Assembly (NCBI GenBank): GCA_945869695.1
Contig: CAMBPV010000011.1
Span: 1 to 47,756, forward strand
Direction: 5' to 3'
From: Prosthecobacter debontii
GTDB taxonomy: Bacteria > Verrucomicrobiota > Verrucomicrobiia > Verrucomicrobiales > Verrucomicrobiaceae
DNA: 47,756 nucleotides
This document shows positions 7,609 through 16,379 of the stretch, piece by piece (positions within the stretch are counted from its first letter, which is position 1; the number at the start of each line of letters is the position of its first letter). The position numbers and the translations under genes were made by a program. The notes under the pieces were generated by a model that was not told the DNA's origin, did not search any database, and saw nothing but the letters and a program-made list of their open reading frames with translations.

Positions 7609-9684
7609 CTACGGTTTTAAGGTGGGCCACTCGATCTCGGTGGAGAGGCTGGGATGGAAGAAGGCGTCTCGCTTGAACTCATCCGGCCATCGGCTCAAGA
7701 CGATGCGGGCTTCTTCGGTGGCGGCTGCTTTACGCGCGCTTTGCTTTTCCATCTCAGCCCGTGAGACGGACTCATGGTGAACCATGCGAGCGAAGGGGGT
7801 GTAGATGTTTCGGTATCCCATGGAGCGGAGCTTGAGACAGAAGTCGATGTCATTGTAACTGATGGGGAGATTCACCTCATCAAATCCGCCGGCCTGGAGA
7901 AAGACGTCTCGACGCACGGCCATGCAAGCGCCGGTGACGGCGGTGACCTCCCGGACCATGCGAGACGGACCGCCGATGGAGTCGGCCTCCAACCGAGCGC
8001 GCCGAAAGATGTGACCTGCGATGCCGCCGAGATTTAAGACGACACCGGCGTGCTGGAGGCTGCCTTCCGGGAAGAACAAACAGGCACCCACGGCTCCGAC
8101 GCCCTCCCGGCAGACCTGCGCGACCATTTCCTCCAGCCAACCGGGCTCGTTGATCTCGACGTCGTTATTCAAGAAGAGGATGATGTCACCAGAGGCCTCC
8201 CTGACGCCGACGTTGTTGAGCTTGGCCCAATTGAAGGGCCCCTCGACGCGCGGGATGCGTGTGCCGGGAAACCTCGATCGGACCTCCTCAAAGTAGGCGA
8301 GGATATCGGCCTCGTCGGACTGATGATTCACGATGATCAATTCGAAGTTCGGATACCGCGTGACCTCGAAGAGTGACTCGACGGATACTCTGACGAGGTC
8401 GAGCCGATTCCGTGTGGGCATGATGATGCTGACCTTCGGCGCGACTTCAGGGAGCGGCCAAAGGATTCTCCACTGCCCTTCCTCGAGCGGCTGAACTCGG
8501 GCAGTGGGGGCGACTCGGGCGAGGTGATGGCTGACGATGTCGAGGCCGCTGGGAGTGCCAGGGGCGCTTTTGTTTTCGACCATGAGCTGATGAAAAAGCA
8601 CACGCGGTATGAGCCGCACGCGGGAGGCTCCGCTTTTTTCCAGGGAGTGCAGAGAGAGGTCCCAGACCTCGAGCCCCTCGGTGCCGGGGCGGAAGCCGCC
8701 GATGTCACGAATCAAAGCGGTGCGGAAAAAGACGAGATGACCGAAGCAATTCTGGTGAAGCAGGAGCTCACCGTTCACCCCCATCTGAAGGCGGGGCGAG
8801 GACAGGTCTCCTTTTTCGTTTCTCTGATCTTCGTCACACAAGATCACCTCGGCGGAGGGATCTCGCGAGAGGGTCTGAGCGATCTCAAACAAGGCATCGG
8901 GCGTGAGGGTGCTGCCTGCATCGATAATGGCGAAGAATTCTCCAGTGGCCTCCTTCAGGGCTGCATTCAAATCCGCGAAAGGATAGGGAGAGAAGGGCAG
9001 ATCGGAAAAGGCCTCCCGGAGGCTGCCTTTCCCCTTGCCGAGCGGAGCAGAGGCGATGCCCTGAATCTGAAAGGAGGTGTAGGTCTGATCCCGGAGCGAC
9101 TGAAGCGTCTGCCTGAGTTCCTTTTCACCCCCGACTCCGCTGCGAAGGAAAAGAGAGAGTGTGGGTCGGTGAGGGAGGGCTTCACACAGAGCGCGCTGCT
9201 CCCTGATTTGATTTTTCGACAAGGCCAGATGGCGAGAGAACCAAGCCTCGTAGGCATTCAATCCGGATCGGGTGCCGAGGGCGCGACGCAGTTTCCAGAG
9301 GCGCGAGAGCCGAGCGGTGCAGGTCATGAAATCGATCCAGCTTCCGGCCTCGTTCTTGAACTGGAAGACGAGGTGATTTTTACCCGGCTTCAAGACCACT
9401 GAGGCCCGGAAGCCCGAATGCAAGGCCTCAGCCCGCTCGGGGTGAAGTCGCATGAGGTCGGGGCGGAGTCGCTTCCGCTTCGCGACGATGATGTCGGACC
9501 CCAAACGCAATCTGACGCCCCGAGCAACCAAGCCGGGAGGCCCGAGCATCCAGCCCTCGATCAAACATTCAGGCGACGCGGCGGAGCCCTCGTAGCGGAT
9601 GATACCTCCGCTGGAAGGCGCAGGCACTCGACACCCGAAGTCCAGGCCAGCGTCGATCGGATCCGAGCTAAGAGTGTGCGGCAT
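7609..9684 (-). CDS. glycosyltransferase with two GT-A domains (family 2)
   Basis: The 691-residue product starts at ATG 9684; a TTG at 9732 would overlap the upstream gene. The first ~150 residues form a beta-rich accessory region. A degenerate GT2-like domain follows (about 170-390, FAIIDAGSTLTPDALFEI), then a canonical GT2 domain (about 417-650) with VSIIMPTRNR, the DxD-type LNNDVE and GGFDEVNLPISYNDIDF. The C-terminal domain resembles O-antigen/rhamnan-type polymerising transferases. No membrane segment is seen, so it acts in the cytoplasm on nucleotide sugars. It forms an operon with the upstream 867-codon transferase. The N-terminal GT domain may be structural rather than catalytic. Confidence 0.85.
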   Translation of the reverse strand: MPHTLSSDPIDAGLDFGCRVPAPSSGGIIRYEGSAASPECLIEGWMLGPPGLVARGVRLRLGSDIIVAKRKRLRPDLMRLHPERAEALHSGFRASVVLKPGKNHLVFQFKNEAGSWIDFMTCTARLSRLWKLRRALGTRSGLNAYEAWFSRHLALSKNQIREQRALCEALPHRPTLSLFLRSGVGGEKELRQTLQSLRDQTYTSFQIQGIASAPLGKGKGSLREAFSDLPFSPYPFADLNAALKEATGEFFAIIDAGSTLTPDALFEIAQTLSRDPSAEVILCDEDQRNEKGDLSSPRLQMGVNGELLLHQNCFGHLVFFRTALIRDIGGFRPGTEGLEVWDLSLHSLEKSGASRVRLIPRVLFHQLMVENKSAPGTPSGLDIVSHHLARVAPTARVQPLEEGQWRILWPLPEVAPKVSIIMPTRNRLDLVRVSVESLFEVTRYPNFELIIVNHQSDEADILAYFEEVRSRFPGTRIPRVEGPFNWAKLNNVGVREASGDIILFLNNDVEINEPGWLEEMVAQVCREGVGAVGACLFFPEGSLQHAGVVLNLGGIAGHIFRRARLEADSIGGPSRMVREVTAVTGACMAVRRDVFLQAGGFDEVNLPISYNDIDFCLKLRSMGYRNIYTPFARMVHHESVSRAEMEKQSARKAAATEEARIVLSRWPDEFKRDAFFHPSLSTEIEWPTLKP

Positions 9685-9704
9685 ATCAGGATCTTGAATC
9701 AGCT

Positions 9705-12308
9705 TTAGCCAACCTGGGAACCACAGGCCCAAGACTGGAAGGTGTCCCCTTCACCGGTGGTGATCAGCGTCCAGACTGCGAGAGCGGACCTCGACTCCTG
9801 GGAAAGGAGGTCATCGAGCGAGCCAGTCTTTTGACCGAGCGCCACAATGATGCCGCGGAGGCGTTTCGTGCAATCATTAGAAGCGGATTTCATTTCGCTC
9901 AGAGAGGCTGCCAAGCGGTCAGAGGTCAAGGCTAAGATGAAAGGGCTGCTGCATTGTGACCAATCAGAGACACCTTCCGATATGGTGACGCAGTGCTCGA
10001 AGCGGTTGGCCTGAACGCCTACCTTCATCTCCTTCACGATGTCGGGGTCGGAGTGATGGAAGATGACGTGCTCGCAACGAAGGGCCGCCCACAAACTCAA
10101 CGGCAGATAACCGGTGCCAAGGTCAATCAAGGCGGTGGCGGAGTCTGCGGATCGAGTTTGTTTCCGGACAAAGTCGAAGAGTTTTTCACCGCTGCCGGAC
10201 TCGATGTGGCTGCGCCAATTTTGAAGAAACGTGGAGGTCAGGGGCAAGGAGAAAGGATAGCCGGTGCTGGGCTCCGTCACGGTGGTCAGCATTTCGAGAC
10301 TGACCTGATTCATCTTCGACGTCGTGGAGCTATTTTCCCGCTGCCGATACCAGCCCGCCTCCGCCGGTGAGGGCCGAACAAAGGTCCGGCCATCCCGCAG
10401 CGAGAGGGGCTCAGAGTCGCCTCCACTTTTCACTTCCTCCGCCGTGGCATACCAGGGTAGATGCCGGGCTTCAAAACACTCGGCCACACGCACGGCTTCA
10501 AGGAAACCGCTGTGGATGCGGTCTCTCACGTAAACGGCAAAGGTGGTGTCCACAGAAGCCCGATACACGGTGCCTCGGGCGGTGACGGGTCTGCCACCCA
10601 AGCTCGAAGGCCAGCCGGGAATCGGATCCACCCAGAATGCTTTTTCCCACTCGGCGATGGTCTTTCCGCCGGAGTAGTCGCCATCCAAGAACTGATCTCT
10701 GTCACTGAGCGTGAGTGCGCAGCCGCACTTCCAAACTCCGCACCAAGCGGCGATCTGGAGCATGTCCTCACGGAATGTCAGAGGCGTGGAGTCACTGAAT
10801 TGAAGATCGGGATCGGTGACAGCGAAGACTTCCGGGAGATTGAGCCCTGATTCAGGCTCGAAGATGCCTCTCGGCCCGAGATTCCGCGGCATCCGGTGAA
10901 CCCGGTAGCCCTGCCCTTCGAGCTCGGACAAGTAGTCGAGCAACGGAGGAAACGTGCTCTGGTTATCGACGACGTGGATGTCCGAGGGTTTCACCTCCAG
11001 GCGGCGCAATTGCCTGACCATGTTACGCAGGTAGGTGACCTGATTGAACGAGATGATGTAAACAGGGATGCCACCTTTGAGCAGGGGTGGTGAGTAGGCC
11101 TCGGGTAGTTTTCGATCCGCCCCGGCGGGTATGAGCTCCGAGACAGCACGCACGGACTCCCACCACGTCTGCTGAGCTTTCACCTGCGCCCGAAACTCAC
11201 GCGCCAGTTCTTTGTCAATGGTTTCACTGACCCAGGCTTTTTTCACCACGGCGTCGAGGAGATCTGCGGCACGCGTCGAGATCTCGAGCGCTCCCTGGAT
11301 GGACTCGCGGACGTCTGAATCTTTTTCTTTGAATGTCTCCAACTCCCGGACGAGTCGATCGATCTGATCTCGATTTGCAGCCGAGAGGCCGATCCGACCG
11401 CGAAAGGATTTACGGATGCTGACGAGCGATCTGACGAGGGTTTGAGTGGTGGCACGAAACACCTTCGCGTGCGCTTTTTTTCCGACAAACAACTCGTTTG
11501 CCTTCCGAGCATAATCGCGCCATTCCCCACTGACGGGACTTTTCATGCCCGCATCGGCGGCGATGAGGACTCGCCGACGCTCCAAGGCCTCATGCCCGGC
11601 GGGCAGGTAATAGCGCAGTGAGCTGCCATCATGCAACCACCGCGAGGCGGCCTCTGGGTTTCGCCGGAGAAAGACCTCCCGGCCCTTTTGATAATTCAAG
11701 GAGCTGTTTTGCCGGCGGTAGGTCTCATCCTCCTCGACGCCCGAATCAAAAGAGGGATGCTCATGCTCCATGATGAGGTCTCTGGCATCAATGACCACGC
11801 CGGCTTCGAAGGCGCGAAAACTAAATTCATCATCAGAATAGACACCGAAATAGTCATCACTGAGAAAGGTTCCAGTCTGCTCCAACCAGGCGCGGGTGAA
11901 GATGGCGATGCAGAGCAGATCATCGAGCCGATGCCCGTCGCTGACGCGAAGAACCGAGGGTCGTTTTACATCACCCAATCGGCGGGCAAACTCCAGGTCC
12001 CAGCCTTGCTGTGGCACCCAATCATCCGAGAGCTGCACCAGAATATCACCCCGGCTGTTTGCGGCCGCAAGATTCCAGGCTCCGACGCAGCCCTTTCCAT
12101 CCTCCTGAACCATGAGACACCGGTGACCGGCAAAACCCTCGAGAGACTCTTGGTCATCGGGGTCGATGGCGAATAAGTGCTCGACTCTCTCCGGGCAGGC
12201 TGCGGCCTCGATCCACTTCTTTTTGCAGCTGAGCGCGCGCTCCACTCGCTTCCGCGTCGCATGGAGCAGAGAAATCATCGGAAGGTGGGGTAGTGGGGGG
12301 GCATCCAT
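9705..12308 (-). CDS. large multidomain glycosyltransferase with methyltransferase-like tail
   Basis: 867 residues from ATG 12308 (ATG 12278 is an alternative; neither has a clear ribosome binding site). Domain 1 (about 10-235) is GT-A-like with WNLAAANSRGDILVQLSDDW and an acidic SDDEFSFRAFE. A helical, charged segment follows (about 265-395). Domain 2 (about 413-620) reads IPVYIISFNQVTYLRNMV, HVVDNQS and a DxD-like TDPDL. The last ~170 residues look like a Rossmann-fold methyltransferase (LIDLGTGYLPLSLWAALR) with weak later motifs. It probably builds and perhaps caps a surface glycan together with the next gene, 20 bp downstream. Substrates cannot be told from sequence. Confidence 0.75.
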   Translation of the reverse strand: MDAPPLPHLPMISLLHATRKRVERALSCKKKWIEAAACPERVEHLFAIDPDDQESLEGFAGHRCLMVQEDGKGCVGAWNLAAANSRGDILVQLSDDWVPQQGWDLEFARRLGDVKRPSVLRVSDGHRLDDLLCIAIFTRAWLEQTGTFLSDDYFGVYSDDEFSFRAFEAGVVIDARDLIMEHEHPSFDSGVEEDETYRRQNSSLNYQKGREVFLRRNPEAASRWLHDGSSLRYYLPAGHEALERRRVLIAADAGMKSPVSGEWRDYARKANELFVGKKAHAKVFRATTQTLVRSLVSIRKSFRGRIGLSAANRDQIDRLVRELETFKEKDSDVRESIQGALEISTRAADLLDAVVKKAWVSETIDKELAREFRAQVKAQQTWWESVRAVSELIPAGADRKLPEAYSPPLLKGGIPVYIISFNQVTYLRNMVRQLRRLEVKPSDIHVVDNQSTFPPLLDYLSELEGQGYRVHRMPRNLGPRGIFEPESGLNLPEVFAVTDPDLQFSDSTPLTFREDMLQIAAWCGVWKCGCALTLSDRDQFLDGDYSGGKTIAEWEKAFWVDPIPGWPSSLGGRPVTARGTVYRASVDTTFAVYVRDRIHSGFLEAVRVAECFEARHLPWYATAEEVKSGGDSEPLSLRDGRTFVRPSPAEAGWYRQRENSSTTSKMNQVSLEMLTTVTEPSTGYPFSLPLTSTFLQNWRSHIESGSGEKLFDFVRKQTRSADSATALIDLGTGYLPLSLWAALRCEHVIFHHSDPDIVKEMKVGVQANRFEHCVTISEGVSDWSQCSSPFILALTSDRLAASLSEMKSASNDCTKRLRGIIVALGQKTGSLDDLLSQESRSALAVWTLITTGEGDTFQSWACGSQVG

Positions 12309-12474
12309 CAAATCTGGTGGAAACCTTTAGACAGAAGTTGGCCTCCAACAAGGATGATGTCATGCGCAGCCGAAGCGGATGCCTGAGAGATCCCAAACAT
12401 TTGAATTGTGAAGGAACGGGAACGCGCTAGGTTTTTGCGACAGAATCTCATTTCCGAACGTTCGACCTTTCACC

Positions 12475-12720
12475 ATGTCTTCATCGCCCTCCAGGCTGTC
12501 TGAGTTACCCGCCGGTTCTTCCGCGCTCATTGAGAGTTTGGAGTCAGGCTTTACGTCACTGACTCGGCTCCGCGAACTGGGACTGGTGCCGGGAACTCGG
12601 GTGAAAATCATCCGTCGTGCGCCGCTGGGTGAACCCGTGGAGATCGGTGTGCGCGGCTCGAAGCTGGCGATGAGAAATGAAGATGCCGCCCGAATTCGCA
12701 TCGCTGCTGTCCAACCATGA
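12475..12720 (+). CDS. feoA: FeoA ferrous iron transport accessory protein
   Basis: The 81-residue SH3-like product has the FeoA pattern: ...LTRLRELGLVPGTRVKIIRRAPLG... followed by IGVRGSKLAMRNEDAARI. It is cytoplasmic and supports the FeoB permease. The gene overlaps feoB by ATGA. There is no obvious Shine-Dalgarno sequence and no convincing Fur box in the 166 bp between it and the divergent glycosyltransferase gene. No feoC is present. Confidence 0.93.
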   Translation: MSSSPSRLSELPAGSSALIESLESGFTSLTRLRELGLVPGTRVKIIRRAPLGEPVEIGVRGSKLAMRNEDAARIRIAAVQP

Positions 12721-14822
12721 GCACCGCAGCGGCGAAAGACTCCAGGACTGAACCGGGTGCGGATACGCAATTGTTTGCGCTCGTCGGGAATCCGAATTGT
12801 GGCAAAACCACGGTCTTCAATGCGCTCACGGGCCTCCGACAAAAGGTAGCCAATTATCCCGGAGTGACGGTGGAGAAAAAGATCGGCGAGTGTTTCTCCC
12901 AGCACGGGAAAAAGATGCGAATCATCGACCTCCCGGGCGCCTACAGCCTGAATGCACGCTCTCCTGATGAGGCGGTGCTGCGGGACGTTTTGTTGGGTCG
13001 GCGGAAAGACACCCCTAAGCCAGATCACATCATCTGCATCGCCGATGCCTCGAATTTGGAGCGAAATCTCTACCTCGTGACCCAAGTCCTCGAGCTGGGT
13101 CTACCGACGATCCTAGCCCTTAATATGGTGGATGTGGCTGAGGCTAAACATTGGCGCATCGATGTGGCCAAGCTCTCTGAAGAGCTGGGGATACCCGTGA
13201 TCCCCATGCAGGCCACCTCCGGAAAAGGGCTGCTGGAGCTGAAGATCGCAATGAGCCAAGGCCGAGTGCTGAAGCCGAAATGGCACTCCGCGCCCCTGCC
13301 CGAGGCGATCAAGACGGAGCTGATGCAAAGCCGGGATGTCCTGGCAGAAGCCGGAGCCTTGGATAAAGGGGCGACGCTGCTGGAGCCACTCTACCTCCTT
13401 TCCGAGCACGACCCACTGCACCACGGCATCGACTCCGCTCACGTGGAAAAAGTGGCGACCCAGAGACGATCCATGGAAAAGAGTTTCCCCGGCTGGGAGG
13501 ACCAACTGGTCAATGACCGATACGCCGCCATCGAGCGCCTTTGCTCCCTTTTTCTCCGACGCCCCGAGACACCGCAAGAGACGTTAACGGATCGACTGGA
13601 CCGAGTGCTTCTCCATCCGGTCTGGGGATTCGCCGCACTGGTGGCGGTCTTGTGCTTTTTGTTCTACCTGATTTTCACGGTCGCGGCCGGTCCGATGGAA
13701 TTGATCGAGGCCACCTTCAACGGTCTGGGTGAGTGGGTGCAGGCCCACATGGCACCCGGAGACCTGCGTGATTTGATCGTTCAAGGAGCAATCGCCGGAG
13801 TGAGCGGAGTGCTGATCTTTCTGCCGCAGATTCTCCTGCTGTTCTTTTTCATCGGTCTCATGGAGGACACGGGCTACATGGCCCGGATCGCTTTCATCAT
13901 GGACTGGCTCATGAGTAAAGTGGGGCTGAATGGGAAGTCGTTTTTGCCCGTGCTGAGTTCCTACGCCTGCGCCGTCCCGGGGATCATGGCGACGCGCACC
14001 ATCGATGACCCGAAGCACCGTCTGATCACCATTTTGGTGGCTCCTTTTGCAAGTTGCTCAGCTCGTCTGCCGGTTTACGGACTCTTGATTCCAGCCATGC
14101 TTCCGCGCGAAACTGCTGGCCCGATGACCCAGGCCGCCCTGATGCTGGGCATGTATGCCTTGGGCACCGGCGGCGCGTTTTTCTTTGCCTGGCTTTTTAA
14201 CAAGGGGATCATGCGCGGCGTTTCATCCCCCATGATTCTTGAGATGCCTGACTACCGGATGCCGGCGCTGAAGAGCATTCTCCTCCATGTCTGGGAGCGA
14301 GCCAGCCTGTTTCTCAAAAGAGCAGGGTCTGTGATTTTGGGCTTGTCGATTTTGATCTGGGCGGCCTCCACTTATCCCAAATCCGAGGGAACTCCCTCCG
14401 AGCAACTGGCGCACAGTCTCGCAGGCCGGGCCGGGCATCTCATCGAGCCTCTCATCAAACCTTTGGGCTATGACTGGAAGATCGGCATCGGCTTGATCAG
14501 CTCCTTCGCCGCGCGCGAAGTTTTCGTGAACACCATGTCCGTGGTTTACTCAGTCGAGAGCGAAGAGGAGGACCTGCAACCCCTGCGGCAGCGCCTGAGT
14601 GGCGAGCGCTGGCCTGAAGGGAGGGCCATTTATTCTCCTCTCGTTTGCCTAAGCTTGATGGTCTTTTACGTCTTCGCCATGCAGTGCATCAGCACCATCG
14701 CGATTGTGAAACGAGAGACGAACGGCTGGCGGTGGCCGCTATTCCAACTCGGGTATATGACCTCGACGGCCTACGTGATGAGTCTCCTCGTTTACCAGAT
14801 CGGCACCTTCCTCGGGTTCTAG
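12717..14822 (+). CDS. feoB: FeoB ferrous iron permease
   Basis: The 701-residue inner-membrane Fe(II) transporter has an N-terminal G domain: G1 GNPNCGKT (24-31), G2 within GVTVEKK, G3 DLPGAYSL, G4 NMVD, and a helical GDI-like part to about residue 270. The membrane part contains the two gate motifs, LPVLSSYACAVPGIMATR and FAREVFVNT (here SSFAAREVFVNT), plus about eight to nine hydrophobic helices. It is a little shorter than the E. coli protein but complete in architecture. It is co-translated with feoA and ends 17 bp from the convergent lipoprotein gene. Confidence 0.96.
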   Translation: MSTAAAKDSRTEPGADTQLFALVGNPNCGKTTVFNALTGLRQKVANYPGVTVEKKIGECFSQHGKKMRIIDLPGAYSLNARSPDEAVLRDVLLGRRKDTPKPDHIICIADASNLERNLYLVTQVLELGLPTILALNMVDVAEAKHWRIDVAKLSEELGIPVIPMQATSGKGLLELKIAMSQGRVLKPKWHSAPLPEAIKTELMQSRDVLAEAGALDKGATLLEPLYLLSEHDPLHHGIDSAHVEKVATQRRSMEKSFPGWEDQLVNDRYAAIERLCSLFLRRPETPQETLTDRLDRVLLHPVWGFAALVAVLCFLFYLIFTVAAGPMELIEATFNGLGEWVQAHMAPGDLRDLIVQGAIAGVSGVLIFLPQILLLFFFIGLMEDTGYMARIAFIMDWLMSKVGLNGKSFLPVLSSYACAVPGIMATRTIDDPKHRLITILVAPFASCSARLPVYGLLIPAMLPRETAGPMTQAALMLGMYALGTGGAFFFAWLFNKGIMRGVSSPMILEMPDYRMPALKSILLHVWERASLFLKRAGSVILGLSILIWAASTYPKSEGTPSEQLAHSLAGRAGHLIEPLIKPLGYDWKIGIGLISSFAAREVFVNTMSVVYSVESEEEDLQPLRQRLSGERWPEGRAIYSPLVCLSLMVFYVFAMQCISTIAIVKRETNGWRWPLFQLGYMTSTAYVMSLLVYQIGTFLGF

Positions 14823-14839
14823 AAAAACCGATTTGAGGA

Positions 14840-15493
14840 TCACTCGAAAGTAACTCTGCCTTCTTCTGAAAAGACAGGTTTTGCGTAGAGGGTGATGACA
14901 GTTTCCTGCTTCGATGTGTCATCATCAGACCGCATCTCAAACTGACCACCGATGTAGTGGCGCCCCACGACGGCGAACACCTTCTCAGTGATCTGCGCAC
15001 GAGTGAAGTGGCATTTGACGAGAGCACTCCCGCTGGATTTCGTGCCATCGGCCTTTACCGTCTCGTACACTGACTCAAAACCCGCGTTCTTCAGTTTGGC
15101 TGCTAAATCTTTTGCCACGGCTTCACGCCCCGCATCACCTTCGATTGCCTGAACCCGAAAGGTCAATCCGGCAGAAGGCACGGTCTCCCGCACACCCCGG
15201 AGTCCCGTCCAAAGACCATCTTCAGCATCCGAGTTGAGCGCCCGGTAGCCGGTTGCAGTCGCAACAGGAGCCGCGGGTGTAGTAGGAGCAGGACTTGATT
15301 TCACTTCCTCTTGGGGGGGCTCCACTTTCTTCGCCTCTTCCTTTTTTGACTCCTCAGAGCAACCGCTCAAAACGAAAGCGGACGCAGACAAAACAGCCAT
15401 GAATGATCCCAATGAACCTTTCGTCGGTTCGCGGCCATGGGTCAAAACAGCTTGGTCAATTTTCTGAGAAAATACAGAAGGGTTGGATTTCAT
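14840..15493 (-). CDS. putative lipoprotein downstream of the tubulin operon
   Basis: The 217-residue product has a hydrophobic segment ending in the lipobox LSGC (Cys45). Residues 1-25 form an unusually long N-region, so the true start may lie further in (Met32 would leave too short a signal). After the lipobox comes a Lys/Glu/Pro/Ala-rich linker (about 48-78) and a C-terminal globular domain of about 130 residues, which I do not recognise. It lies on the same strand as bklc, 84 bp downstream, so co-transcription with btubA-btubB-bklc is possible. Confidence 0.65.
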   Translation of the reverse strand: MKSNPSVFSQKIDQAVLTHGREPTKGSLGSFMAVLSASAFVLSGCSEESKKEEAKKVEPPQEEVKSSPAPTTPAAPVATATGYRALNSDAEDGLWTGLRGVRETVPSAGLTFRVQAIEGDAGREAVAKDLAAKLKNAGFESVYETVKADGTKSSGSALVKCHFTRAQITEKVFAVVGRHYIGGQFEMRSDDDTSKQETVITLYAKPVFSEEGRVTFE

Positions 15494-15577
15494 AAAGGCT
15501 AATGATAGGGCAATTCGGAAGCGGAGGCAAGAACAGGGTGTCTATTCGAACATTCGCAAGTGGCGAACGGTGAACAT

Positions 15578-16360
15578 CTAGGCAGTTGCGTCGATGATGA
15601 GTTTGGCCACGCGCCGAGGATCCGGCGAATCCTCAACCGCCGATGCTTGCCTGAGCCCTTTTGCACGCTCGAGGCACTCCTGGGCTTTTTGAAAATTGCC
15701 CGTGGCCTTGCTGACTGCCGCCAGATTCATATACGTCTGCGCCAAATCAGCTGGATTGATCTCGTCCTCACCTAACTTCTCACGAATCGAAAGAGCGCGC
15801 TCGTGCATTTCCTGAGCTCGCTCGACATCAAGATTCGCGTAATAGAGGACGCCAAGATTATTACAAACGGAGGCCACCTGCCCACTGTTTTCTCCGTGCA
15901 ATTCGCGGAAGATATCGAGCGCCTCCAGGTAATAAGTCTCGGCTTTGCTCTTGTCTCGGAGCCCTTTGAAGATGATCGCCAGATTGTTCTTGATCGTGGC
16001 CGTCTCATCACTGGTGTTCAGTCCCATCTGCTCACCAATCTGAAGCGCCTTCTCGTAAAATTTGGCTGCCTCATCCATTCTCCCACTCCGCTCGTTCAGT
16101 TGGGCGATGAGTGAATAAATGCCCGCCAAAAGCTTACCATCCGGTTTTCTCTGCTCGTTCACCCGACTCAGGGCCTCGCGGTAGAGACTCTCCGCTTTTC
16201 GGATGTCTCCATCTTTCATTCTGAGATCGGCAAGAACACTCATGCTCTCGATGAGTGCACCGATACGTCCCGCATCATGGTGGGCACGCCTCCTCGCCTC
16301 TTCCACGGTCGTGGAAGCTGCTTCAATGAGTTTCTCGATCGGTCTGTCCACGTGTGGCAA
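15578..16360 (-). CDS. bklc: bacterial kinesin light chain-like TPR protein
   Basis: The 260-residue product has five tetratricopeptide repeats, at about residues 33-70, 77-115, 120-155, 163-197 and 206-240 (for example NNLGVLYYANLDVERAQ and MNLAAVSKATGNFQKAQ), of the 42-residue kinesin-light-chain type. Position and size match Bklc of Prosthecobacter, reported to bind BtubA/B and link the polymer to membranes. The sequence has no membrane segment. It starts 19 bp after the btubB stop in the same operon. The short N-terminal helix before the repeats could contact lipid; this is inference. Confidence 0.93.
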   Translation of the reverse strand: MPHVDRPIEKLIEAASTTVEEARRRAHHDAGRIGALIESMSVLADLRMKDGDIRKAESLYREALSRVNEQRKPDGKLLAGIYSLIAQLNERSGRMDEAAKFYEKALQIGEQMGLNTSDETATIKNNLAIIFKGLRDKSKAETYYLEALDIFRELHGENSGQVASVCNNLGVLYYANLDVERAQEMHERALSIREKLGEDEINPADLAQTYMNLAAVSKATGNFQKAQECLERAKGLRQASAVEDSPDPRRVAKLIIDATA

Positions 16361-16379
16361 CGGAGGCTATACCGGAGGG

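Noticed and set aside
12312..12474. Fur box upstream of feoA
   Set aside because: AGAATCTCATTT is the only partial match; it lacks the dyad needed to call an operator.
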